From: Bremia lactucae
Taxonomy: Eukaryota > Oomycota > Peronosporomycetes > Peronosporales > Peronosporaceae
Direction: 5' to 3'
Assembly: GCF_004359215.1 (NCBI RefSeq)
Contig: NC_090619.1
Location: 6,578,331-6,642,330 of the forward strand
DNA length: 64,000 bases
Shown: one piece after another, positions 44,641 to 55,855 of the stretch
Position numbering within the stretch: the stretch's first letter is position 1
Layout: each line of letters opens with the position of its first letter
Made by a program: the position numbers and the translations under genes
Notes under the pieces: model-generated
What the model saw: the letters and a program-made list of their open reading frames with translations, nothing else
The model's database searches: none
Told to the model about the DNA's origin: nothing

Positions 44641-45585
44641 AATCAGATCTGCGTACTTGTCACATATGACAACTACGTGGCCGATATTCGGTCAGCAATT
44701 GTGTTTTCTAAGAACGAACGGGTTTTCAGCAGCTCATCGATGGACGAAAGTGTCCTCGATTAGAAGATCCGGATTAAACGTTTTACATCCCAATCCTGGG
44801 AGTCTTTGAAGACAAGCTCTTTGTATAAGGATTAAATAGAATATTAGGATGTCTTCCTGAGTCAGCACCGTGCAAGTTGCCTAATGATTAAGGCATTCGA
44901 CACGAAATCGACCTAATTCCAGGTTCCAAATACTGTGTCATGCAGCAATGGCCATTGCCTCGTGAAAATGTATTAGCTATCGACAAATTCTTTGCCGATC
45001 GCTTAGCAGCAGGACATGTGAGGAAGTCAACTTCACCAAATAGCTCTCCAATATTATGTCTGCGTAAAGCAACAGGAGAGCGGCGAATTGTGCAAGCATT
45101 CAAAAAAATGAACGCTGCAACGGTACCGGCTCAAACGCTGATACCACGAAAAGACGTTATCCTTGATGGTATTTCAAAGAGTACTATCTTTTCCTCAATG
45201 AATCTGATGGATGGATTCTATCAGATCCTTATGCGTTAACTAATATCCATTCACAGCAGTAGCACCCCAAGCGGTATGCTATGGGAGTGACCAGTCATGC
45301 CGCAGGGACTAAGTAATGCCCCTGCGACATTTAGCAGATGTGTAACCAATCTGTTGAGATCGGTGCGGGAGTTCGCACCGAGTTATTTTGATGGTGTCTT
45401 CGTTTTAGCAGAGCCATGAATGGAAGTCGGACGCTGAAGTACATCGTACCCACGTCCGAAATGTTCTTACACTTACGCGTAAGCACAAGTTGTATGCAAA
45501 ATCTTAAGAGAAGTGTATATTCGCTGCAACCGAAATACCACATCTTGGGTGCGTCGTGGGTAAACACGATGGACGCCCGGATCAC
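44641..45585 (+). pseudogene. GyA-III reverse transcriptase block, inverted
   Basis: Plus-strand linker (KVNQICVLVTYDNYVADIRS, 44,637-44,696) then RT frame 44,940-45,239: QQWPLPRENVLAIDKFFADR, SSPILCLRKATGERRIVQAF, FKKMNAATVPAQT, SSMNLMDGFYQILMR. Further RT text to about 45,585 (MPQGLSNAPATFSRC; YFDGVF, where the catalytic DD reads DG). All on the strand opposite to gag, protease and integrase of this element. Confidence 0.8.
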
Positions 45586-46580
45586 GCAAGAACCGTTTTG
45601 GTTCTAGTGTTGGCTATTGAGTTATTTCCGAAGTTAACTTGGGAGGCGCTATCAGATCGAGCGTATAAGCGCATACATTTAATGAATTGTTTACTAAGAC
45701 ACATTTATTGTCTCAGTTTCCTCTTTAGAACTTATTTTTAATGGTACCTGGAAACCTTTGACCACAGGTTTCCGGGGACTTATTGCCACAAATTTCTGGG
45801 GACTTATTTCATCAAGTTTTATTTATGGAGTATCATCCCCAACTGCCTTTAGCTGTGTTTGCGCTACCACAGCAAGATCCTCGATAATCGACTCTCCAGT
45901 CGATCTAGGACTTTCGCACTGCTCTTATAGACGGGCGTTAAAAATTTTCTTGGATGCGGCTTTCCAATCAAGCATCCTTGTTTCGTACCACTCAACTTTT
46001 TCGAGTGGTCGAACTTCGACGCTGCCTGTGCTTAGGCACCGCCGCCAGGATCTAGCTCCATAATGTGTTGGGTATTCACAGTGAGGTCTTGTGTGCAGTC
46101 ATGAAAACGACCGACACACGAGTGAGGCCATCGCACTCACTCGTAGGACATTCACACGCTTGTGGGTGCTCCAAGATATTCCTCAGTTAGACATCTGATG
46201 AACAAGAGACAGGCATCGCCACGGCTTAATGCTGCCAATTTATACATGCTCGTAATTTCTGATCCATGGTAATTCAAGGATGACGTCGTCATCCAAAATC
46301 ATGAAGGGTAAAATTACTATCGTACCACTCACCCTTTAACGCGTATTGGATACCAACTACACGTTTCTCTACTGTAACGTTTGCGCCTGTTGCTAGGCGC
46401 ACTATCATCCTCTTAGAGGGATATCGTGCTCAATAAATTTGAGCCGACGCCCATCAATCGACAAGGGACATTAGTGACAGTTTATTTGTCGCTATGATTT
46501 TCAGGGCGATGAGGTTAACCTCATCCCCGGGCAGATACACACAATGTTTGTGTGTGAGAAGCAACGTTCGTCAAAAGGCC
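45586..46580 (-). pseudogene. GyA-III linker and protease, decayed
   Basis: 45,586-45,760 matches the linker at 5820-5990 (GCAAGAACCGTTTTGG on the plus strand). 46,000-46,500 matches the protease-linker of GyA-I and GyA-0. No intact protease loop. Confidence 0.55.
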
Positions 46581-47280
46581 TGCAATTTGTCTTGACGTTG
46601 TTTAATCAGTAGGGCGCTCCGTACCTACTGACCCCGACCGTCTTGGACGATCGGCCTCTCCGTTCTGATTTCGCAACAGCGTCAGTTCCGCGTCTTCTGC
46701 TGCTCGTAGCGGAGGTACTTCATTTCGCTCAGTGTTTCTAGGCACTGGGAGTAGAGCAGGCGTAGTGGCCCGTCTTTTGACAGCGATTTTATTTTTTAAT
46801 CGTTTGTAACTTGAAGAACGAGGTTTCTCCCTCTCTACATACGAGATATCCATGGATTCTGGATTTGCGTTTTCTTGTCGTATCGGTGGACGATATGCAC
46901 CCGAGTACGAAAGCCTTTTCTAGGCAAAGTCCTCTTGTTCCGCTTCAGAGATTGCTTGGTCAAGCATCTCTAATATGAACCGGAACATGTGGGTCTTGAC
47001 AGGGCCGTCTGTGAGACCGTTGAAGAGCACAGTAACCTGTGTGTGTTGTTCAATCGGATGATTTACGATACAACTGACCAGCTTTGTGTATGTTGGGCAT
47101 AAGCGTGAAGGTCACGCTTGCCTTGTTTCAAATTGAGGAGCTTGGCTCGAGCCCTAAATTTAGCACGTGGCGGCTCAAAAGTTTGCATGAGCCTGGTCTT
47201 AAAGACCTCATACAACCCAAAAACCAATAGGTCGTGAAGCTTTAGCCCCAAAGCCCAAGATTTGACGACCCGGCTAAGTC
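46581..47280 (-). pseudogene. GyA-III gag
   Basis: 47,251-47,063: FEPPRAKFRARAKLLNLKQG then KRDLHAYAQHTQSW. 46,853-46,602: basic tail with KNKIAVKRRATTPALLPVPR, as in GyA-I. The zinc knuckle is not preserved. Confidence 0.7.
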
Positions 47281-47790
47281 AAACATGCCTTATTTCACTT
47301 TCGTCGCATCATCACTGATACGGCGAGCTTCTATGGCGTCGTCCAATTCGACGAACCATCTTAAAAGGGAGTCGCCATCGACAGCCTTAGACATAGAGAT
47401 TTATATCTTTAAGTTTTCGGGTCGGCGCGGAAGCGTCGGCCAAATAGCAGCATTTACATGCTGCTGTTTCAATAGTTTTCATTGTTGAGCACTAACACAT
47501 CCGGGTTGTAGAGCCTTGCTGGTGAAGCAAAGCTACTTTCTCTCGGGTCCCGTTGAGTTCGTGTTGCATGAACTCGGCTATGCCTGCATGCTGTTCATCT
47601 CTTCCCAGAGTGTACAGCATGACGCTAACGGCTAGCCCGCCTACGACCGAGTCACTCAAATGAGTAAACCCTTCACGCGTTGCGTGATAGTCTTCTTGAG
47701 GAGCTTGAAACTCTGTCCTTCTTTATCTAGCATGTCGATGTTGGATGGAACGTACGTAGGTCGTTGAACGGACTACAAAGTGCTACCAGG
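47281..47790 (-). other. GyA-III leader with primer-binding site
   Basis: No coding frame. On the minus strand TGGTAGCACTTTGTAGTC begins two bases after the LTR end (47,788 downward), the family primer-binding site. Confidence 0.6.
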
Positions 47791-48272
47791 TGACACGGGG
47801 CACCTTTTCACTAGTACTGATAAGTTTTAGTTAACCTTACACTGATCACAGTGTAGGTGAGGGGCCTCAAAACTTCCCGTGCACACGAGTACAGAGGAAG
47901 GGTTCTACGAAGCTAAGGGGACTCAGCTTTAAAGCTAGGCTTAGGCTTTAAGATTGAGAAAAGTAAAATTGCATTAATACATATTTCGTTTTCTACGTTA
48001 CGATCTTCTATCTACAACTGAACTTATTATATCAATAACTAAGTATGGCGCCTCATTGCACACCGCATAATCGTGTCTTATAACGATTGGCGGAGTTGAT
48101 TTAGACTTTAATCAACGAATCAATAGAGCCAATGTATTACTGCATCAATATATTAATAAATTTGGTAATATTGGAATAATTTAAGTCAGAATTAATAAAG
48201 ATTATAATTTTGTACTTCTTTATTTATTTCCTCTCATCGGAAATAATATTTGTAACGGTACACCCCGTTGCA
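47791..48272 (-). repeat. GyA-III 5' LTR
   Basis: 482 bp, TGACACGGGGCACC to CACCCCGTTGCA on the plus text. Reference copy for the GyA LTR used throughout. Confidence 0.8.
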
Positions 48273-48565
48273 CCTAATGCCCGAGAATATGTACCGTATG
48301 AAGACTTATTACTCGGATTAATCGTAGCGCAAGCGTTAGGAACGCAATAGACACCTATATATATAAAAAGGGGAACTGAACTATAATTAAAATTTAAAAT
48401 ATAAATCTTACCCTTACTAGATTCGAAATAGTTTTTCGGCCACCAGATATCTATCTGGCGGCGACCACTCGCATTACCCACTATAAATAGAAATAGAGGC
48501 ATTTTTACCCATAATGTGAAACGTACCACATTAGCGGTTTACCTACCGAAGTGTGCCCCATTACA
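48273..48565 (-). repeat. GyB-II 5' LTR, right piece
   Basis: CCTAATGCCCGAGAATATG to TGTGCCCCATTACA, completing the LTR begun at 41,418. Confidence 0.8.
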
Positions 48566-48837
48566 GGCGTGCTCCGGATCCTTACGTCATCTATTAATTA
48601 GGTTTAACCCCAAGGCCCTGCAAACACTACGGACGTGACTAAGAGCTGCCGAAAATGACGGGCTTAAGTGCGAGGAAGCATCAACACAATTTCACTTAAG
48701 ATTACAGCCTGGGTTCAGCATTTCAAAAATGGTACTGTTGTATACGACTAGACATCGCGCATGAAGCTGGCGAAGTTGCCTAGCTCAGCGAGCGCTACGA
48801 GAAGTCACACTTAGTGACGGTTATTAATTGCGTCAAT
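48566..48837 (+). other. Spacer with a CoC-like RNase H scrap
   Basis: 48,737-48,815 (GACTAGACATCGCGCATGAA, GGCGAAGTTGCC, GAGCGCTACGAGAAGTCACA) matches CoC RNase H at 29,773-29,833. A single short fragment, no LTR. Confidence 0.6.
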
Positions 48838-49314
48838 TGTAGGCTCGCTCCTGAAGTCAGGGAAAGACTTATAGACTCAGAACGTTTCTTAGTTCTATAG
48901 AACTAATGGGTTAAACAACTCAGGGAGTCGTATAAGCTATCAAAGCTTAATGAATCCTAGTTCAAGGAATGCAGGGGTTCGTAGAACCAAGTGGCAACTA
49001 GCGCCCAAGAGGATATACCTTAGAAAGGCTTCTATCTCTTACAGATCAATGCGCAAGCCTTAGGAAGGCTCTTGACGCTACAAGATCAAAAGGCGAACTG
49101 CACTTTATTTAATTATTTAAATTTAAAAAACTTACCCTAGCTAATTTAATATAGATTTCGCCCGCCAGATTTATATCTGGCGGCGACCACATTTGTTACC
49201 CGTAATAAATGGATTTTAGTAACCAACTATAATAAAATTGGATAAAAGGGTATTTTGCCCATAAAGTAAATGTACCACAACAACGGTTCTCCAACCGATG
49301 TATGCCCCATTACA
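48838..49314 (-). repeat. GyB-III 3' LTR
   Basis: 477 bp, TGTAGGCTCGCTCC to TGCCCCATTACA on the plus text, followed by ten C residues (purine tract on the minus strand). Confidence 0.85.
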
Positions 49315-49529
49315 CCCCCCCCCCTATCAGACAGTTGACACCAAGTGACAACATTCGCTTCATTTCCTCTTTGAGGTTGGAACCTAAACAGCTAACGTTC
49401 GGTTGTGTTTTTCATTCCTTTGTCTAATGCCACAAACGAAGAAAGGCCTAGCCGATATTTCAGTGCTTCGGTTGACTGTACAACCATGGATCGAAGCCGC
49501 ACTGAGGCTATAGATCCACCTAGTCCCAC

Positions 49530-50149
49530 GTTTAGTGGTGGGAAGCGTCGTTTGAAGCTAGTCGACCCTGCGCTTGGCGCTCAAAAGTGTCAACTGCGTA
49601 CGGGCAATCTTGCCGAAGAGGTACGTCGAACTCCCAAGAGTTTTCAGAAGAGGGGTACCCTAGCCACTTCACCAGATACTGGTATTGACTCTCACGACGA
49701 CGTCGCTTTAAGAGTTTCTTCACATGAAACTGAAGGTTCTCCCGCGCGTCAAGCAGCGCAGGAAGGGGCCGAAATTTCGGTGGAAGCATTTGATGCTCTA
49801 CGATACGAGGTGCAACTTCTGCGTGAGATCCTTGCTCGGGTTGAGAGCTCCTTTGAGGCGGTTTATAACCGTCTTTCGCTGCTGAAGCGTCAGCAACCTC
49901 GTTTAGAGAGCCAGCTGGCTATCTTGATGAGGATGCAGCAATCTGCGGCACGACCACCTGTCTCGGCGCAAGCACCTTTAAGTCCACGTGAAAAGGGGCT
50001 CGATATGGCTTAAGCAAGCCAACGCAAAACACTGGGTGTTTATGCAGCTTGCTAGGAGGATTTAATGTGCAAGCTAGGCCCTTCTTGGCCACGACCGTAA
50101 ATGGTCTGATAAAGCGCGGGCGCAATTTGGTCTTGAAGACCGCAACCAA
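49530..50149 (-). pseudogene. GyB-III integrase C-terminus and chromodomain
   Basis: 50,149-49,919: KTKLRPRFIRPFTVVAKKGL then KLHKHPVFCVGLLKPYRAP, the integrase C-terminal domain. 49,789-49,532: FHVKKLLKRRRRESQYQYLV, KWLGYPSSENSWEF, DVPLRQDCPYAVDTFE, a complete chromodomain. Chromoviral integrases use it to target heterochromatin marks, which fits the nesting seen here. The frame between the two parts is shifted. Confidence 0.85.
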
Positions 50150-51000
50150 GTTAGTAGGTACGTTTTTAGCGTTACATAAAATCGGTCTCCGACGATACCA
50201 GAATTAATACAGCTTCTGGCCTCTGGCATCTGCTTGTTCTTCTTGTTTGTCTTGGCTATCAGCCATCGTACTCTTCACATGTCTTATAACACTAAATCGC
50301 GTCGCGAGAAACTCGCTTACTTGTTTCCGAACGGTAAAAAGGAGGGCTGATATCAACAAGGCTATCGGCTATTTCACCCCCCACCAAGCCTTGAACCACG
50401 CAGTGGTATCGTTAACGGAACGCGTGGATGGGTGAGACCGTTGACATAGAAAGGAGTAAAGCCTGTAGAGGCATGAACAGCATTATTTAACGCAAACTCC
50501 ACCACTGGGAGCATTGCGCTCCAGCGCTCTGGTGTCTGAGCACACACGCTACGTTTTCAATGACGCGATTGACACGTTCAGTTTGACCATCGGTCTGCGG
50601 ATGGTCCGCAGTGAACAAATTCAATCTGGTTCCAAGCACTCGGAAATTTGAATTTTCAGAATTTACCCGTGAAACGGAGGTCCCGATCAAAGACAATTGC
50701 CACTGGCAAACCGTGTTGTTGAAACACGCGATCAATAAACAGCCTTGCTATACCTTCATCATCAATGGAATCTGGCACCGCCGCTCAGTGAGCAATTTTG
50801 CTCAGTCGGTCAACAAAGACCACTTGCCGGAGTTACCGGCTGAATCTTTCGGTAGACCAAAAACAAAATCCATACTAATAGACTCCAAGAAACCTATGGG
50901 GACGAGAAGACTCGCCAGTGGCGCAGCAGCATGCGCCGAGGGTTTAATTCGTTGGAACGTTTCGCATGTGCGAAAATATATGCTGACCCATTTATAAAGT
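50150..51000 (-). pseudogene. GyB-III integrase core
   Basis: Minus text FTADHPQTDGQTERVNRVIE (50,620-50,560) carries the second Asp and the catalytic Glu. SMDFVFGLPKDSAG-like text near 50,885-50,840 and LSKIAHxAAV near 50,810 mark the start. Frameshifts separate the pieces. Confidence 0.75.
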
Positions 51001-51560
51001 TTGGGCCACCAATAACTCTGGCTTATAGAGCCGTAGGTCTTTTCCCTACCGAGATGACCACCAAGGACAGTATCGTGTGCCTCATAGAGAATTCGTACTT
51101 CAAATTTTCATCATGAGGGACAACGACACGCGGAGGGTGCGCGATGTCTGTGCAATAAAGCAACAGGTTGTTGTCGATAGAAAATCGATGTAACCTTGCA
51201 CGCAAACGTGCCGGCAATTTAATACCTGAATCCAAGTTCTTTAAAGCTCGTAGCAGAGCTACACCTGTTCATCCTTGGCGTAAGCCGAATGGATTAATTC
51301 AGGAATAGGCGACGAGATAGTCGTTAAATGAGAAAGCTCATAATCCGGCTGCGTGACAACGCATCGGCCAAAGCATTCTGCTGCCGGGTTTATACTTCAC
51401 ATCGAAGTTGTATTCCGCGAAAAAGGATAGCCATCGGGCCATTCTCTGTGAGATGGGGCGGCTTAGTCGCCGTGCGTAATGACGCGTGATCTGTATATAT
51501 CACAAACGGCTTAGAGCCGAGCAGATGAACTCTAAATGTGACGAGAGCATACTTCATAGC
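51001..51560 (-). pseudogene. GyB-III integrase zinc region and RNase H end
   Basis: Aligns with the RNase H of GyB-0: HLSQRMARWLSFF and FVIYTDHASLR are readable near 51,455-51,500. Zinc-region text (YEAHDTVLGGHLGREKTY-like) near 51,090-51,040. Confidence 0.6.
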
Positions 51561-52710
51561 AGGTAACTATTTGTCATGTACTGGGTAGTTCTTTTCCGCA
51601 GCTTTAAGCTGTTAAGACTCGAACGGAATAGCACGTTCACGTTCACGCCCATCAACATCTGTTTGTAACAGAGCACAGCCAATGGCAAAATCCGATGCGT
51701 CACAGACGACACTGAATGGCCAATTTGGATTTGGCAGTGCCAGGATCGGGGCATGGGTAAGACTATCCTTAACTGCTCGAAAGCATTATGTTCGGTTAAA
51801 GTCCTGCACCATTTCGTATCCTTTTTAAAGAGATTAGATAATGGCCTAGCCATATCAGCGTAATTTTCGCTGTATTTGTGAAATAACTGGCGAGACCCAA
51901 CCACTTACGCAAATCATTTTGGTTTTAGGGACCGGCCAATCTACTATGGCTTTTACCTTAGCGGGATCCGCTCTAAGGCCTCGCTTTCCAATGAAGCATC
52001 CGAAAAAAAGGAATTTCGTCTGCGCCAAAAATGTATTTAGATGCATTGGCATACAATTTATTTGCTCGCATACACTCGAGCACTGCTCGCAAATGATTTA
52101 TGTGGTTTTCCATATCCGACCCACCCTGCTCCGTACGACTATGGACAAAAATGTCGTCGAAATTAGTATGTGAATACCTCGATGAGGGCGAAACAGTTGC
52201 TTCACTAGACAATTAAATGTTGCCGGGGCGTTGGAAAGCCCTTGTGGCATAACCAGCCACTCCCATAACATACCGCTTGGGGTGCTAACCGCTGTGAGCG
52301 GATATCGCTAGCTCGCGTGAGGATTTAGTAGTAACCATCGACTAAGTCTAGTGCACTGTACATTGTACGTCCCACCATATTGTTTTGAATATCATCCTTT
52401 CTAGGAATGGGAATTTGTGCTGGTATAGTGACAGCATTAAGTTTATTATAAGCATATACAATGCGCCTTTTACTATTTGGCTTTTTGACACAAAATGTCG
52501 GTGTCAAATGAGGAGATTTGCTTTCTCGTACAATTCCAGCCTCGTGCTTAGCACGGAAGAAATCGTCAATGACGTCACACTGCTCTTTTGGTAAAGGCCA
52601 TTGTCTTGTGACACAGTATTTGGTTCCCGGAACCAAGTCAATTTCATGACGAACACCTTTATCCGGAGGTAAAACAGATGGTAAATTATTACATACCACA
52701 TCTTGGAATT
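51561..52710 (-). pseudogene. GyB-III reverse transcriptase
   Basis: 52,699-52,325: GVRHEIDLVPGTKYCVTRQW, SKRRIVYAYNKLNAVTIPAQ, MVGRTMYSALDLVDGYY. 52,212-51,973: NFDDIFVHSRTEQGGSDMEN, a catalytic box with both Asp, then KYIFGADEIPFF. 51,904-51,554: thumb and RNase H start (FHKYSENYADMARPLSNLFK). Two frameshifts. Confidence 0.85.
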
Positions 52711-53427
52711 CCTAATCAAGGAATAAAAGGGATTTGTAAGATCTTTAAGGATCGATGACCCCTTTCGCGCACTAAGTGCAGCTGTTGTGTCACCCAGGAC
52801 GGCTTCGTCTAGAAGTGACGATGATTTAACTCAATTGTTGGTCAAATTACCACCATCTCAGATAAGTCGCCAGCCAAAAGGCTCGACCGCACTCATCAAT
52901 AGATCAATAGACATTTCGTCTAGCTCTAAAAGAGCATGTAACGAAGGGATTGCCGCAAGGCTAACCCCCCCCCCCCTCAATGTTACCGGTGTTACACCAT
53001 TTACAGCGTGTGTAACTGCTCACTCGTATCACATTGTGAGGGTATACTCGCTTCGTGTCCATCCTGTCTTGGAGTGGAGACAATACATTTCTTAGAGGCC
53101 GGGACATTCACGTCCCCGAATTTTCCAGCCTTTATTGGTTCCATACAAGACACGGTGTCTAATTTGACATCCGACAAGAAGTTAGGTAACTCAACTTCCT
53201 TATCCAGCGAACGTTTACGTGTCGCTTCACGAGCATTAGAAGGGTTTGACCTAAAAATGCTTTGGCGAACCGCCAATAGTGTCACTATTGGCGGTTCGCC
53301 AGGGCATTTAAGGTCAAAACTTTCTAATGCACACTCAGTATAGTGCGACCTCGGCCGACCACACTCGGTGGACTTAGACGTGCCACTCCACGTATCTCAG
53401 GGATATTGCACCCATGATGATTCGGCA
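52711..53427 (-). pseudogene. GyB-III linker, with poly-C run and foldback
   Basis: Matches the linkers at 16,080-16,790 and 39,080-39,610. A run of 12 C (52,965-52,976) replaces shorter runs in those copies. A palindrome sits at 53,233-53,330. The linker ends at GATTCGGC (53,428), where the gag leader begins abruptly in plus orientation. Confidence 0.65.
53233..53330. repeat. Foldback palindrome 2
   Basis: Two 49 bp arms with no loop: GCATTAGAAGGGTTTGACC ... GGCGAACCGCCAATAGTG then its reverse complement ending TTTCTAATGC, about 6 mismatches. Centre at 53,281/53,282. Confidence 0.85.
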
Positions 53428-54370
53428 CTTGTTGTCAATCTACGCTTGAATTTTTACAAGACTAAACCCTCACGAAAATGGAAGAGATTCTAGAATTGTC
53501 AGAAGCGCAACGCGCCGCTTATGACAAGCTCAAAACCTTCTTTGGGCTTGAGCACGTGAAATTTATTATCTCTTAGGGACCAGAGGTCCTGCATGCAAGG
53601 CTTGAAGCCTTCATGCGGTACGAAGCCTCCCTGATCGGTCAGGAACAGGACCACTTAGCGGCATCTATGCCAACCCGGTACATCTCTGTACCTGACTCAG
53701 AGCCGAGGGCTCGCCCTCAAACTGTAAATTTGAAGACATTTGAGGGAAGAGAGGGAGAAATGTCCCTTTTTGGATTAAGCAGATGGAAACGTCCATTGAT
53801 TCCGCCTTGTTCTTTACATAACGGCAAAAGGTGGCTATGGCCATTTTCAAACTCAGAGGCAGAGCTAAGGAGTAGGCACTATCGTGCAGTACGTCCGTTA
53901 CGACGCTTTCCCCTCATGGGATTCGCTGAAACAGCAAATGACCAGCATGTTTGCACCGCCTGATCAGGCTTTTCGCATGCGAGCACGGCTCCTAGCGACT
54001 CGATAGGGAAAACGAACCCTAGGGGACTTTGTCCAGGAGTTGTGAATCCTCATTGCATCGATGCGTCAAGACCCAGTCCAAGAAGCAATTGTCGTAACAA
54101 TCTTTATAGGGGGTCTCAAAGAGGGCGTTGCCTGGACGGAATCATTCCGATCTCATGCTGCTTCTTTCGAAGAGGCAGTTGTTATAGTGCTACGCGCTGA
54201 GTTCGACTTTTAGTCTGCTCGCGTTAGTACGCCTATTTACCGAACAAGCTCTTCGAGCACATGGGTTTCGTCTAATAGAGTGGAACCCATGGATCTAAGC
54301 CTCGTTGGGGGATCGTTCAAGTGACTTAAATTGCTCATTTAAAATTTCAAGTCCTGATTATCATGAAACT
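53428..54370 (+). pseudogene. GyB-III gag, inverted relative to the element
   Basis: The leader GCACTTGTTGTCAATCTACG (53,429) equals the GyB-I sequence just after TGGTA of the primer-binding site. ATG at 53,478: MEEILELSEAQRAAYDKLKT. Stop TAG at 53,575, then [20 protein letters not shown], and after a frameshift [20 protein letters not shown] (53,938-53,997), the conserved gag motif. Confidence 0.75.
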
Positions 54371-55380
54371 GGGTTAGAAGAGGGAAGTGCTCCAGAAGAT
54401 TTGGAATCACGTCGAGTTACATAACGTATTGTAGCTCCGCTTGGGAAAAAGAGCGCAATAAGGGAAGGAGAAGAGGCTCTTCAAGCTGTGGAAAGGCATA
54501 AGACCATCCGTAGATGTATATGTGCGGAAGCACGAAACATTTACGTCCGGCCTGCCCCCTACGAAATTCGCGTGAAGCTCGAAAGAGCTCCAACTCCGAC
54601 CTATACCAGAGATCTGGTACGGTGCGAGAAAACGTCGATACCCAGTAGGAGCGGGGCGCCCAATTGGGGAAGACCTAGGCTCTGTCAAACCTCTAGGAGG
54701 AGAGAGTAAATGGGACCTAGCCCCAATTAGCTCGATGATTTAATAGCACGGGGCGAGAGTACAAGCCTGGATTGCTAGTTGCTCAAGCGACTGTAAAAGG
54801 GCATTAATAAGCCGGGGTCAATTTTAATTGACTCAGGAGCATCTTGAAATTATGCTCGACGCCTTTCCCTTGAAGGAAGTCAAAATTACGTTGAGGCGCT
54901 GAAAGCACATGAAGGTGAACAATCACTGTTCGCTGAGCGACTGGGACTCGTGTCACTGTTCCCAAAGTTCCATTGAACGTAGGTATAAATTTTCTGGACT
55001 TTGACAGTATGGAACGCTGTATCGTCCTCGATTTGGATTTGAGATATGATCTCATCCTTGGCATGGCCTGGTTAGAACACCATGAGCCATGGATGGATTG
55101 GAGGTCTAAGACCTTAAGCGCCACGCGCAATGTTCCTAGCAAAGTTTTGGAGATTATGAACCCACCTCTGCTAGGCAACAAAAGCGCTATTGGCGCGGAT
55201 CATAGAATGAGTCTGTCAGTGTTTTAGACATTGACATGCCTGAGTTAATAAACTCTAATGTTAAAAACATTAATTCTGAGCCCGACTCAGCAGAAATAAG
55301 TGGAACGGCACGTGCTCCGTCGAGTGACGCTCGTTTTAATAACGATTCACTAATTGATGGAAGCATTGTTGGCCTAAGGC
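54371..55380 (+). pseudogene. GyB-III protease, inverted relative to the element
   Basis: LIDSGAS at 54,820-54,840 is the active-site loop. NVGINFLDFDSMERCIVLDL and DLRYDLILGMAWLEHHEPWM (54,976-55,090) are the C-terminal half in one clean frame to 55,227. 54,371-54,800 is protease-upstream sequence with no clear motif. Ends about 10 bp from the LTR, where gag should be. Confidence 0.75.
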
Positions 55381-55387
55381 TACCAGG

Positions 55388-55850
55388 TGTAGCGAAGCTA
55401 CCTCGCTCCTAAGGTCAGAGGAAGATTTTCAGACTCAGAGATTCACTTATTTCAATTAAACTAATGGGTTTAACAGCTCAGGGAGTCGTACAAGCCAATA
55501 AAGCTTAAGGAATCCCAGTTCAAGGAATTCAGGGGTTCGTAGAACCAAGTGACAACTAGTGCCCAAGAGGATATACCTAGAAAGGCTTCTATCTCTTACA
55601 GATCAATGCGCAAGCCTTAGGAAGGCACTTAACGCTTTTAAGACCAAAAGGGGAACTGCACTTTATTTAATTATTTAAATCTAAATACCCTACATTAGCT
55701 AATTAAAAATAGATTTTGGCCGTCTGGGCGGCGACCACCCATAATAAATGGGATTTAAGTAATTAACTATTTTAAAATTAGAAAAACGGGTATTTACCCA
55801 TAAAGTAAATGTACCACAACAACGGTTCTTCAACCGATGAGTGCCCCATT
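55388..55850 (-). repeat. GyB-III 5' LTR
   Basis: TGTAGCGAAGCTACCTCGC to GAGTGCCCCATT on the plus text. The usual final ACA is absent if TCAAT is the target duplication. On the minus strand CCTGGTAGCC follows the LTR end, a primer-binding site cut after eight bases. Confidence 0.8.
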
Positions 55851-55855
55851 TCAAT

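Larger units (their letters stand above)
41589..48272 (-). mobile_element. GyA-III Ty3/Gypsy element inside a GyB LTR
   Basis: LTRs at both ends in the same (minus) orientation. Flanks CTTAA (41,584-41,588) and CCTAA (48,273-48,277) are a target duplication with one change; intact GyB LTRs read GCACCTAATGCC here (35,149). Internally, right to left: gag, protease, linker, then an inverted RT block, integrase core, and an antisense ORF. 6.68 kb. Confidence 0.8.
34989..48565 (-). mobile_element. GyB-II Ty3/Gypsy element with nested GyA-III
   Basis: 3' LTR 34,989-35,446; antisense ORF; chromodomain-integrase; RNase H; RT; linker; protease; gag; 5' LTR 41,418-41,588 continued at 48,273-48,565. 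Flanks GTCGT (34,984-34,988) and GGCGT (48,566-48,570) differ at one base and may be the decayed target duplication. Without GyA-III it is about 6.9 kb. All frames are broken. Confidence 0.75.
48838..55850 (-). mobile_element. GyB-III Ty3/Gypsy element, gag-protease block inverted
   Basis: LTRs 48,838-49,314 and 55,388-55,850 share orientation. TCAAT lies outside both ends (48,833-48,837; 55,851-55,855), a candidate target duplication. From 49,530 to 53,427 chromodomain, integrase, RNase H, RT and linker are on the minus strand, but gag and protease (53,428-55,380) are on the plus strand. About 7.0 kb; best-preserved GyB copy. Confidence 0.8.

Noticed and set aside
49405..50013. 202-codon plus-strand ORF with coiled-coil-like text
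   Set aside because: The opposite strand here encodes an unmistakable chromodomain and integrase C-terminus in correct element order. The plus ORF is their shadow, and its apparent conservation at 36,156-36,455 follows from the minus-strand protein.
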